Source: Rotaria macrura | Taxonomy: Eukaryota; Rotifera; Eurotatoria; Philodinida; Philodinidae | NCBI GenBank assembly: GCA_900239685.1 | Contig: OENT01000517.1 | Span: 40,149 to 104,148, forward strand | Length of the DNA: 64,000 nucleotides | Direction: 5' to 3' | Shown: positions 1-13,200 of the stretch, one piece after another | Position numbering within the stretch: the stretch's first letter is position 1 | Layout: each line of letters starts with the position of its first letter | Notes under the pieces: model-generated | Told to the model about the DNA's origin: nothing | Seen by the model: the letters and a program-made list of their open reading frames with translations, nothing else | The model's database searches: none | Position numbers and translations under genes: made by a program

Positions 1-3000
1 CTTTTCCGTGTGGAATATCTAAACCAAAAGAAGAAGAAAAACAATAAGACATTCGAAACAATGACTCATAAGAAAAGATCAGTTCTTATTACCTCGTCCT
101 ATGCGACATATTAATGTTATATTATCGCCAATATATTTTCCTTGAATAATTTCAACGAACGAGTTATTATATTTAATTGCATCGACTTTAGGCAAATTAA
201 AACTTTTGATTAATTCAAATAGATTTGGCGATAAAACTAAATTTTTTCGTACATTATTATTTATACAATAGTAATAATTAAAATGATTATTCGAAAAATG
301 AGAAATACTAAGATAAGAATCATTGATTACTACTCCATTTATTTCTTTATTTAATAACCATTGTACTGGTGAATGATCGGATGATGAACATTTAATAAGA
401 ATATTTCCACCAAGTTTCAATTGATTTATTGATGATAGAAATTCAATATGAAGATTCGAAGATTTATCTAATGGGAAAGTGTGAGATCGTAGATTCGAAC
501 GAGTTATATGAAATGGAATCGATGATTGTTCATTTTCATGAGATGATAAACATTGATATTGACCAATATGGTTTTGATTAAGTTTATCAATAAAAAGAAA
601 TGTTTCAGATACATTTATATTTGACTTTTCTCGATGTTTTATCCATAGTTTAGCAATAGTCGAATCTAAAATAGGAATACAAAATTACATAGTCATCGAA
701 AATATGAAAATAGTATGTCCTACCTGAAGAAATACATTCAACAAGAAGACGACCACCTAATTGATAATCTGAACGTGATGAATAGATTTGATATGACAAT
801 GATGATTTTATATCATTAAACAAATCATTCGGATGAAATTCAATCGTTTGTGATAGATGTCTAGTTGGAGTTTCAATCGAACAAGTATATGTTCCTAAAT
901 TGGTAGTATCGAAATTAAAAATGAGTAAATGACCATCATTTGTCACATGTGCATTGCTCGGTAGTAAACCCGATTGAAATGACCACGATAAATTTTCTGA
1001 TGTAACACCTAGAATGAGATACTGGTTACATATAAAAACGATAAATGATAATAATGTTCGTTGCGTTTAATTATTGATTGAAATGTTTTCTTCGTTTATA
1101 CAGTTCTATTGCTATAGCATGAATCAATCACAGCGATATTCATATGAGAATCGTTATGTTGCATCAGTAAAAATGAATTAGAACATGTTTCAAAAACTTT
1201 ATTTTTTTTATTGAAAATACCTTCTGAACGAACATGAAGACTGTTCATTTTCGTTTAAATGTTTTTTTTTTCTAGTCACATTTGTGAATGTTCATATTTT
1301 AGCTAGTAAATTTCCTTCTCAATGATAAAATTATTTTTTCTAACAGTATTCTAACACAAGAAATGTACATTTTTAATTCCATTTCATACCTTCAGCATAA
1401 CAATTTAATTCAACGATTCCACCTGTTTTTAGATCAGTTCGAGCAGTCATTAATTCAAGATGAAGTTTAGCTGTTTTTGCTTAAATAAACGAAATATATA
1501 GTTGAATGTCTCTGGTCATATTAATATACCTTTTCGTTGATCTATGGATGAGCTTCGTTCAACTTCATTATTGTTAATAATAGCAATTAATTGTTCTGAT
1601 GAATACCGTTGAATGCGAACTATTTTTCTATGTAATTTTCCATTCATATCTCTAGCATGACAAATCAATTTTTTATTGATATAACTTAATCCTAAACGAA
1701 TTATAAGTGGATTATTTTCACGTTTCGGATGATTCATCAATGACCACCAAACATCATGTGATTGTGGATATTGACAATGCAAACGTATTTCACTATCAAT
1801 CGTAAATATATTGGTAGGTTCAATGTCAATTGATATGCCATATACAGCTTGTTGAACTACAACAATAGAGAGAAGATGAAGAATTCAATATTAAGATTTA
1901 AAGAAAAATATAAATATTACCTTCGAGTGTGATATTCTTTGATGTCGAACCATACTCATTTTTAGCAATACATATATATGTACCACTATGGTCGTATTCT
2001 AAAGGCATATGTGCTGGGAAAAGAGATGAAGTTTTTGATAGATCTAAATCACTCTTCGATATAAATATTCAATTTAATAAATCATATCTACAGCAGTAAA
2101 ATCTACATACAGTATCGACACGACGCCATGTAATGTCAATTGATGTACTATCTTTTTCACTGAGACATTCGATGTTCGGAGTTGCATGCCATGGTACTTG
2201 AAGATAGTTATTAGCTACGTTAGGTATAATAGTAATTGATGGTGCAGATCCTATTTATACATCAAAACCAATAAAAAATTAAAGTTCAATCTGTGTCTCT
2301 TTTCTACAAGTATGATGTTTATGCGTAATTACCCATAAACTCGATGGTAACAATTTCTTCAGTGAAATCAACTTGATTTTGACCGCGACATACATAAACG
2401 GCAATATCGCTCTCCGATACAGAATCAAAATCAAGAATACCATTTGAATGTTGATTGGATACTGTTGTCAATGCATTATCTTTTCTAAATCAATGAGTCA
2501 ACCATAGGAGTTCGAAAAGCGTGATGCATTTCAGAATTGAATTGTTCAATAGAATCAAATTTATATGTGTGAAGGAAATCTCATGAATTTTTGTTTAATC
2601 AACTTTGAATGACCACTAGTATTGCTCTTCGATAAAGATATTCTCATGGACTCGGCTATGTAAGTTCAACTACGAATGTACTCCTAATGGACGCCATCTT
2701 CAAGTAAAAATAATAATACAAGAGAATGCGAAGAACTAGTGTATAAGTAGTTTATTGTTGATCTTCAGACTGTAGCATATATTATAGATTAAGGTTGCAT
2801 GAAAAGTAGTGATAGTAGTGAACTTCAATAGCTTATAGACAGCTTAGGGAAACTTTTTCTCTCTTTGAACTTTGAGTAAAAACGGTGCTTGATTATTCTG
2901 TAAAATTATTTTAAATGAACATAATAAAGTGAATTTTGTGTTTCATATAGTGAAAAAAAAGAAGATAAACTTTTACATGATCGGCTTTTTAAATATGATT

Positions 3001-4293
3001 TTGGTTCATCGAGAGATTTTTTCGCAGAAATGACTAGACAATTGTATTCGAAGCTAGATCCGAACACGAATTATGTCAGAATGATTAAACTTAAACATCT
3101 GAACCTCTCTGTATTTTTATGATCCTGAACTTTTAGTTTTAATATAGCTATACTTGATTAGTGAAAATTCACTGTGAAGAACTTTCGAGATAGGTTTAGT
3201 CTTACAAACATCAATTAAAAATGCCTATCTTTTTTTAATCAAAAATTATTTTAAAAAAATGCAATTTCGTCGTTATTGAAATGAGCATTCGATTAAATCG
3301 GTCGTACCGGCAATCGAAACAGATTGTATCGAAATTCTATTATTAGCATGATACTTGAAGAAGGATGCCATTGTAATAGAAAAATAGATTGCCGTTATTG
3401 CTAACAGTTTATCTGACAAAGAAAGGTTCCTTTGAGCTGTTTATAAGGAATTAAAGTGCTACAGTCGCGACTTCTATTATAACTCTATTTTAATGGAAAA
3501 ATTTGAAATACTACTGAAATGTGAAAAGAAAATAACTCATGATCATAAAATTTAGAACACAAATCCGAACTCTAATAGTTTCATGAATACCTATGGAGTT
3601 GAAGAAACATTGAAGTAAAAAACATAAATACTCGTCTCTATCAGAACTGGTTGAATCTTTGTCGAAAGTCAATTAATTGTCTCTAATATTGATTTAGAAT
3701 TTGTAAACGGTAAACGTTTGTCATGACTATCAACTGGTATTAGTGCAAGAATAACACTTCTCAATGATTAGTTTTACCTACTAAAACGAATTTACTTAGA
3801 AAAAAATGCAACAGTAAGGATTTTTCCAGATAAAAAGAATCAACAACAATTTAATCAAACTATATTGAACTAATAATAATCTCTTTGATCAAGTCTTCAC
3901 TGATTAACAGATTACGTTTCTAGAATTGATGTTGCACAAAATCTATACAGTATTACGTTTTGCACATGAATGATTACTGATTACTTAGTAACTCGATATG
4001 ATTCATTATAACTACAGGAATACAATATATTGAAAAATTCTTTCAATCGTAAAACGATTTTTAAACGTAAAATTATTACGACATTACTAGTTATATCATC
4101 TTTTTTAAATGTTATATGAATTTATTAACTGACTGTTTTTTAGAATAATGCTTTAAAATTACACACCTAAACCAACTGATCGTCGTTGTATAAGTTTCAT
4201 ATGGATCGAAACATTTTATACGTAATTGGTCTCCTTTCAATACGCGTATATGTGTCGATGGTTCAATTAATAATTTCGGTTTAAGACGTATGG
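1..4293 (-). other. Downstream Ig array of the perlecan gene (Ig11 to partial Ig17)
   Basis: Exons 4293-4167 and 2484-2333 make Ig11 ([24 protein letters not shown]). Exons 2250-2111 and 2053-1921 make Ig12 ([26 protein letters not shown]). Exon 1856-1530 carries a shorter, degenerate Ig ([23 protein letters not shown]). Exons 1479-1390 and 1008-724 make the next ([21 protein letters not shown]). Exons 1008-724 and 665-93 hold two more (LVECISS/YQCLSS; LIKCSSS/YYYCINN) and the start of a last one (TLICRIGRG). Exon 18-<1 (DIPHGK) continues off the edge. Every junction is in phase with the upstream array, so this is one gene, not a second one. Confidence 0.82.
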
Positions 4294-7200
4294 CTAAATC
4301 AGTCGATATAGCAATTCAATATTGATTAAAAATATGCATACAAGTAAACTAATTCTACATTCAAAGGTTTCTATAAGATATATATCTATGTTTATGAATG
4401 GATCAAACTAGATTTACAGTTTGCTTTTTGTTGAAAAGATCTTGTTTATGAAGTTAGTCGAAAAAAATACAAACAACAACATTAATATTAGTAGTATTAG
4501 TAGTAGTAATAGTAGTAGCAGTAGTAGCATATAAACGAAAGAGAAAAAGAGATAGAGAAAGAGAGAGAGAGAGACAGAGAGTAAAAGAAAGAAATGAACA
4601 CCGTTGGGCAATTAGCAAAAAAAGATGTACGATAGGAGAAAAGATGGACACTGTGTTACAGTTACAAACATATAGAACCATAGAAGACGAATACAGAAGC
4701 TAACTGAACATGCATACATTAAAAAAGAAAGAAAGATCAGCATAGCTAGTCTAAAACATTTGGTCAATATAAAGGAAAAACTACAAAGCGAAAAAAAGAA
4801 AATTTAATCAATTTTAGCTTGAAATAATAAAAACCTAGTTTTACGAAAATAGATACCAAATAAAACCGAAAGAAAAAAGACATAATTGTTGTTCTACTGA
4901 TATTGACTAGTGTGTATAATTAGTTCACACAAGTGTATATCTATTTACGAGCGTCGTTTCTTTTTCTTCTTACTCGACTCATCTCCACCGCGAACATTGA
5001 CCGGTGCATAAGCATGATATGGTTGAGCATGACCTGGAACATCAACTTGACATTGCAAGTACATTTGTTCAGCAGGTGCATCATCGGCTGGTGCTACTAT
5101 AACACTGTTTCCTTCTTGCTATTAAAATGACATAAACAAAAAAACAAATAATTTATTTTTAATAAAAGAAAATGCCAATAGTAAAATACGTCGAAATAAT
5201 ACATACACGTGCATAACTTGGAAGACTGGTATCGTGTGCATATTTGCCCCATGTTACTTTATATTGTTCAGCACCTTTAACTTTACATGTAATTGTTACT
5301 TTCTCGCCACGTCCAAGGGTTGCTTCAGATGGTTCAGCATTGACTTCGATATGTTCCATTTGCTGAGCATGTTCACCACCGTGTTGAACGTATTCCCCTC
5401 CATGTTGATAAGTTTGTTCATGACCTCCTTCTGAGCCACCTTGAAAACATATCCACATTTAATTAAATTCGAACATCGATGAATTCTTTACCTGAAACTC
5501 GGAGATCATAACTACTTTCTTGTGTGCCAGCTTCGGGTGCACGTGGAAAAGCGACTTCACATCTGCAGTTTTACATACAGTATTTTTTTAAATCAGATCC
5601 ATCAATCGTAAATATCTATTCCTACCGGTAACGACCAGAATCTCTTGCTTGAGCATTACGGATAATAACTAAACCATCAGGATGTACTTCGGCATCTAAT
5701 AAACAAACAATACATTGAGTATGAAAATATAAATGAGTGTGTATCTTACGATTTTCTAATGGTTGACCATCTTTTGTAAATGTATATTCATATGGACGTT
5801 CAGCACTTCCATGAACGGCACATTGTAAATGAATATCACGTCCTACTTGATGATTTTGTTCATCATCGCGGGATTGAAATCGAACATCAATATAACTACG
5901 TGATCCATCGTGATCGTCGCCTACGAAGAACATGAAAAGATAAAGTTACCATGTGCATTCGAATTATAGCAATGGCAAATAATTCATGCAATCAATCCAT
6001 AGCAAGCATGTGTGTAAAGAAAGCGCAAGGATTACTCGATGAGCGAACATGAAGCGTTAGAATATCATATGTATTTCCTGATGAGCAGGAAAACTCAAGT
6101 CCATTATCTTGTTTGGTAACGGCACTCAATGATAGATAACCATTTGAAAATGAAAGACCAAGTGGATATTGTTCACGTTGTTGTCTATTGTATCGTGTTA
6201 CTTCCAAACGAAGTTTCGATGGATCAATATCTGTTCGACAAGCAGCTTCGAGACGACGTCCTTCATGCAATGTTATTTGATTAACATTCCATTGAACTCG
6301 TCGATATTGCATAGCTATTATTTAATTAATTTATAAGCAAAAGCAAAGGAAGAATGTTAAGTGAAAAAAGCAAAAGCACTTTAAATATAAAAATCAAGCA
6401 ATCAAACAATGTCCTACCATGACTTTCTTGATGATCATCTAAACAATCACAAAAAAACATGTAGAAAGTTGATCAAATATATTTTATAAAGGCAATAATG
6501 GGGTAATTTTTTGTTTTAAAATAAATAAAGCATATAGACATAGACAAGGGACTTCACTAAAGGAACTATCTATGATATTCAAAAAAAGTAATGTTTTAGT
6601 ATATTCTTGCTCTTGATAATCGATTATAATGTTTAACTACAAGTAGATAGTTGATGGCATTTTTTTGTCTTAGTTTCATAAGAAAAAAAAATAAGCACTC
6701 ACATGTTTCTTTCCATCGGAGATAAATTGTTTTAGATGCTTGACCATTAGCGTTTGATACATCAAATGTATATTGTCCAGCAACACCACTTGATCGACCT
6801 TGAACTTGTAAGGCACCGTCACCTAGTGCAACAACACCGTCAGGTAAAGTAGTAGAACCATCTTTTGACCATGTCAATGTTGCTCCACTTCCACCCTAGA
6901 TTTTTAATAAAAATATATTTCGATTAGATGCCTTTTGTTTGTAAAGAAGAAAATTTATTTTTGATTGTTTCGTACATAAACATTTGGTACTATATCGAGT
7001 GTTTCACCATTGCCAATTTCATATTGATCATTTGAAAAACTGATTTGTGGTGCAACTACTTGTTGAGGACGTTGACGACCACGTCTTGGCTCAACATTGA
7101 TATGTAATTCTTGTCGATCCTCACCATGAATATTACGTACAATAACTTGATAAGTACCAGCTGCTTCAGGTGTAGCACGATTAAGAACTAGACGATCTGG

Positions 7201-10200
7201 TTCGACAGTAAACAGTGATGGTATTTGTTGATAATCTTGATCAATTAATTTCTTCCAGACGACTTCAATTGGATCTTGTGACTAGAAGCAAATACATGAA
7301 TAATAGGATGAATAAGTCAATTTTATTCTAGTTTTTCAATTTCATACAGCAACTGTATATTTAACAATCATGCGTTGACCTTCTTTTAAGTTTATTGTTT
7401 TTGGTTGAATAGTTACTCTTGGTGGAGCACCTTAAAACAAATGACAAACAAATAAATTAGTAGAGTTATTCATCAATGTTTTTCTATGTAAACTAATAGA
7501 TAAAAACAGGACAACATGAAATCAAGATAACCTTTCCGCTTAGGAAATTCTGTTATCGGAATTTTTTGCCAATCTTTTTTACTTTCTACAATTTAGAAAA
7601 TGAAAATATAAGCTAAATGCAGCAAAACATAAAGAATAAAAAAAACATCATCATTATTCAATACTTACCACCAGTTGGAGGAGGTCGTTCAGTTGCTCGT
7701 ACTTGAATTTCGTATGGAACTTTGACTTGTTGACCATTTGGTGCGTATACGTCACAATAATAAGTACCCGAATGATCAGGGCGTGCATGAAGAATTTGTA
7801 ATGCATTACCATTTTGACGAATACCAGATGGTAATTGTTGACCATCAGCACGGGTCCATTGAGCTTTATAATAGTCAGGAGGAGGGTGAATGATTTGACT
7901 TCCACCTTCATTTAGTGATAATGGACTTGATGGTGACAGTTCTGGATAAGTGGGGTAAACTGGTTGTCCTTAGAACGAAGAAATCGAGAAAATTATTGTC
8001 TAAATGAGAATTGGTTAAAAATATTTGCTTACCTGGACGATGTGCTAAATAAACGGAAATATGTTCAGTGAAACCATTTGGATGAGTTATTGTGCAAATA
8101 TAATTTCCAGCTTGTTCAGCAGCTGGATTTCGGAAGATGAGATCGTAGCCATCTTGATAAACATCAGCTGGTAATGGACTACCATCGGTACGACCCCATA
8201 CAACCGATCGTGGTTGCGCATTCTAACAAAAAACAAAAACAACGACATTCATATAGGAAGAAAAAAAATATTTAATCAAACATACCGTAACTCCAAGTGA
8301 AATACGTTGTTCTCCTCGGTTTCCATCCAATACAATAGTCGATGGTGATGTACCACTTGGATCGTATGGTTGATTGTCAATATAGTATGTACCTTGTGTT
8401 GGTGGTTCTGGTTGAGGTTCTGGTTGGGGTTGGGGTTGGGGTTGTGGTTGTGGATCTAAAAGCATATCAAATTTTAAACTCGGTAGTTTTATATTTTCAT
8501 GCATATGAATTTTTACATGGATTATATCGACCATCATCTACACATTGGTTGCTTCGTGCATCCAGCACATAGCCAGCACGGCATCGTTCACATCGGTCAC
8601 CTTCAGTATTACTTTGACAATTCTACACGAGAAAAAATATGATTGAGAAGACTCTTATCAAAAACAACGAAGTATACGATACATACTAAACATATGCCTG
8701 TGTCTCGATCACATTGATCTGAACGTTCATTACATAGTGATCGGCATGACCAACACTGACCCAAATAAATACCAACTAATGGATGTGGACGGCCATAACC
8801 TTCGGCACATTTTTCACATGATGTACCCGTGTAGTTAGCTGGACAACGGCATGATTCAACTGTTAATGCTGAATCAGTATTGCCATCGCGCGCAGCAATA
8901 TTAAATGTAACACCACGAAGACTAAAATTAAATAGTCGAACAAAACTACATAATGTTTTTTTTTATTATCTTACACAGCATTTCGTCGACCTCCAACGGG
9001 ATTTATTTTAACAAGAAAAGTATCCAAATCTGATAAAGCCATAAGAATATTTTCTCGATCAATATAAGTACCATCTTTACGGGTGAATGTTTTCTAGACA
9101 ACAAAAGAAGCATACAGGTCAAATTTTAAAAAGAAAGACATCTCGGTCTAGTTTTTTATCAGAGATTCATACCTCATTACAAGATATCGAATAAGTAATA
9201 TTTTTGTTTGCTTCGAATCGTTGTGTTTTAGGAAGCTTATGAACAAGATCAATATTATTACCACGTAACCAAATAAATTCATCATTAGTTGGTGCATCAT
9301 TATTATCGTTAAGAAAATGAATATCAATTTTACCATCATACAATGTAACAAAATCACCAAGACTTTCCTTTGGTGCTTTCCAATAAAGAATTTCATTACT
9401 TGGTCTATTTAATGAACTTTGATCAAGAGCTAGTTCACGTCCACCATTACGTTGTTGAATTCTATTACGTGCTTCATATTGTTCAGTAGCAAAATTCTTT
9501 GGTACAGCATTCCAATTATTCAATGGAAGTGAAACCTACCAGAAAATAAGAATAAGTTTGAATTTTTTCTTCATCAATACAAAAGAAAAGAAAAACCGTC
9601 TTACAGCTTTTCTTTGCCATTCCGAAGATCTACAGTCATTTGTAACACCCGAGCAGAAACATGGTAAACAACCATTTGGTGTTGTTGGATTCAAATAGAA
9701 ATGATTGCGTTTACATTGATTACATCGTTCACCTTCAACATTGTACTTGCAAACACAACGGCCTGCACGTTCCGTATGTGTACCAGATTGATCACAATCT
9801 ATATCAAATAAAGAGTTCAAATTTGTTTCCAGTAAATTATACTTAATATACGAACGTGTATATTTCATGATTGGTTGGCAATCATTTGGTGTTCCACGGC
9901 GAGCATCTCCTTCATAATTAGTAGCACAATATTCACAGTAAGCTCCGGCTGTATTATGTTGACAATTCTGAACAGATAAGATCATAAACATGTTTTCTTT
10001 TATCAATTTCACATTTAAAAAATACATACGAGACAACGTCCGTCTGGTGAACAATCCGTTGAATGACCATTGCAATTGCATACTACTGGTCGTCGAGTAG
10101 ATTGTTCTATTTAGATACAGAAATATAGATTAAACATGTTCGAAAATCATAGTTTTATAAGAGAACATTACGTACCAATGATGACATTGACAATTGCATC

Positions 10201-13200
10201 CGGAACGGCAAATATAAAACCTTGATTATTAAGTGCTTCACATGAATAGGCACCAGCATCATTAAAATTAACATTACGAACTGTTAATGTACCGGTGATA
10301 AGTGTTGGATCATTTGAATCTAAAGACTGTGCCATAGTACAACGTCCATTATCGGAACCATCACCACAAACAAATCCCCAGTTGAGACGCCAATTGATGT
10401 ATGGTGCTGGAGAACCACGAGCCTTACATTGAATGATTAATGTTTCGCCGGCATGGATTTGAATTTGGCGTGGTGCTGGTGATACAATTGTTGGTTTAAC
10501 TATTAAATAAGAAATATAGAACGAAATAAAATAAGAAACTTAGTTTTTATTTCCATTTTCGTTCACTTACCACAACCGATTTCATCCGAACGGTCAGGGC
10601 AATCATTATAACCATCACATTGAAATGATCGTGGAATACAGACTGGACTTCCATAGGTACCATTGAGAGAATGACATTGAAATTCACTTGATTTACAATA
10701 AGGCTGTCTTGGAAGTAATGCTGCAAGGAAAAAATAGTAGTAAATTATCTAGAAAATGTCATATTTTCGTCTTCTTCTTCTTCTTCTTCTTCTTAGATGT
10801 CGTCGTCGTCCAATCTACGTACCACAATAGTGTTGTTCTTCATCGCTTCCATCATCACAATCGCTAAAATTCAATACATATGGTTTTGAAGTTGTTTCAT
10901 ATATATATAACAATTACCGATCACCGTCACACATCCAAAATTTCTGTACACATTTTCTACCTCGGTTAGGATTCGAACAGCGAATTTCGTTTGGTTGACA
11001 TACATCATTACCTTAAAAGAAGAATATATATGTTGGAAAATTTATTTTCTAGTTAAATGTTTTTTTTTCAATTTCGATTTTTTTTTCATCAATAATAAGC
11101 AATGCAGTACATATCTGCGTCAAGATTAATATAAATATTTTCTTTTTATGCATTTAGCGAGAATAGTCGGCCTCAAAAATATAGCAACAAGCTTAATTTC
11201 CTTACCACTTCCATCGGGCGCTACATATATGTGTAAGAAAATCATTCAAAAAAAAAGAAATAATAAGGTTTTAAATGAAAATTCAACTTACGTCCACACG
11301 TTTCATCACTATTGTCACCACAATCATTTTTACCATCGCAAACATATGCACGAGGAATGCAGCGACCATTACGACAAGTTGCTTCGTTAATATTACATCC
11401 TTCATATGGCGGTTGAATTGGGTCTTCTGGTCGATCTGGTTCAACGGGGAAAAGTAAATCAAAAGATAGAATATAGCTTATATACTTATATTTTATAATA
11501 ATGTAGAAGTTTACCTGGTCCTGGAACTGGAACTGGAACAGGAACTGGAACAGGAACTGGAGCTGATCCTGGATTCATATCAAAGTTAGAAACATCACTT
11601 ACAACATTAATTTTTATATTACCTCCGAATGTCAAAACACTATTGGCGTCTGTATAGTCACTGTTCGGAATAGAGCATCGATAACTGCCCAAGTAAGGTC
11701 GTGAAATTGGACGAATATGAAGAGTTTTACCGCGTGGATAAAGTGGTTGTTCATCGCTGAGAAGCTAAAAATCGGAGTCAACAAATTAGGTGATGTTCAT
11801 GCTTTACTTGTTAAAATGATATCTCAGCATTAGAGAGAAAAATATGATTTAGCTAAAACTCTGAATCTCAATGTATTACTCATCAAGAAGAAGAATAAAT
11901 AAGAATAGAAATCAATTTGTTTTAATCATCGGTGCATAATATTGAGTTAGAAGAATCAAAGCTAGCCTCACGCTTACCGTCGTATCGATTAACTATAAAA
12001 ATGAATGAAGAAAAAAAGAGAAGAGAATTTTATTGAATTCATACGAAGGTTTCTTTTGTTTAATGTTATAAAGATCTTATTTTAAGTATTCAAAATCAAA
12101 CAAAAAGTTTAATACATACTCGATTATTGAAGTACCATTCGATACGTCCTTCATCATCTGGTGCTGCGCCTTCACAATTAATTTCAACATAATCACCTTC
12201 AGTCATATCTGGTGCAACTATACGTAGGTATCCACTACCACCACTCGCTAGACGATGAATAATGATTAGAAAACAAAAACTGATTGATAAAATTTTGCAA
12301 TGAACTTACGTGGAGGGCGAACATCTGGATATCCTGGATCTGGTTGATTACCGCCATTAGTTTCTTCCATAGTTAGAATAGCTGTGCCGCTGTTTCCATG
12401 ACTATCTTGTGCCATACATGTATACTTGCCAATTTTACTTGGATCATCAAGTGTAACACGTACTTTCGATACAACTTGTGATCCTAATACTTGTTTATCA
12501 TCATCAGTTGCTGGGTCTGTCAAAGCGTAACGCTATAATATAATTTAATAGACAAAGCAGTATAGATAGAACAAAATAACAATTCAATATATTTGTCTTT
12601 ATATATTTTACTCGTTCAGGTTCTTCTTGAATCCAATAAATAGATGTACTTGAATCACCGCCATAGACAGTGCAAGTTAATTCAACTGTTTGACCACGAC
12701 GAACTTGAAGAACTTCTGGACTGACAACTACACGAAGTTCAACTGGATCATCAGATCCAGGATGAACTGGTGGTGATTCCGTAACTTCTACGAAAATAAA
12801 AGTTGTTAAAAAAAAACCCACGACGAAGACAATTTTATTTCTTTCTTCTTCAATTTAAATCTTAATCTATCTAACGATTAAGTTAGTGATCGTCATAAAC
12901 AATTTTTAGAATTCCGCATATTTCTATTCGTTCATTTATTTTATCTCAGTGAATGAAAAAAAAGAAAAGAAGATCCGTTTATATCATGTCGATACTTTAT
13001 TTAACATCCATACTTGCCTTTATCATCGTCTTCTGTTGTTGTATCTTCTAAAAATTAAAAATATTATTTTATAATTGTAACATTTCTATAAGAAAAATAA
13101 ATGATTAGCAAAAATAAATAATAATTATCATCATGCAATGATGGCTAATATGATGATTATTAGAAATAAATATTGTAACACGATTACTAACAAATGTACG

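Noticed and set aside
4414-4681. Leu-rich and Thr-rich minus-strand ORFs
   Set aside because: They are translations of AGT and GA microsatellites inside an intron.
4945-4950. Stop codon as the normal end of the perlecan gene, with a second Ig gene to its left
   Set aside because: A strong GTAAG donor at 4973 joins in phase to exon 4293-4167, and Ig11 onward continues with correct phase, so one gene is more likely. Kept only as a possible isoform.
11978-11992. A 15-nt microexon (LIDTT) between the two halves of Ig2
   Set aside because: It has AG and GTAAGC borders, but including it leaves the phase into exon 11766-11515 wrong; a shifted upstream donor explains the join better.
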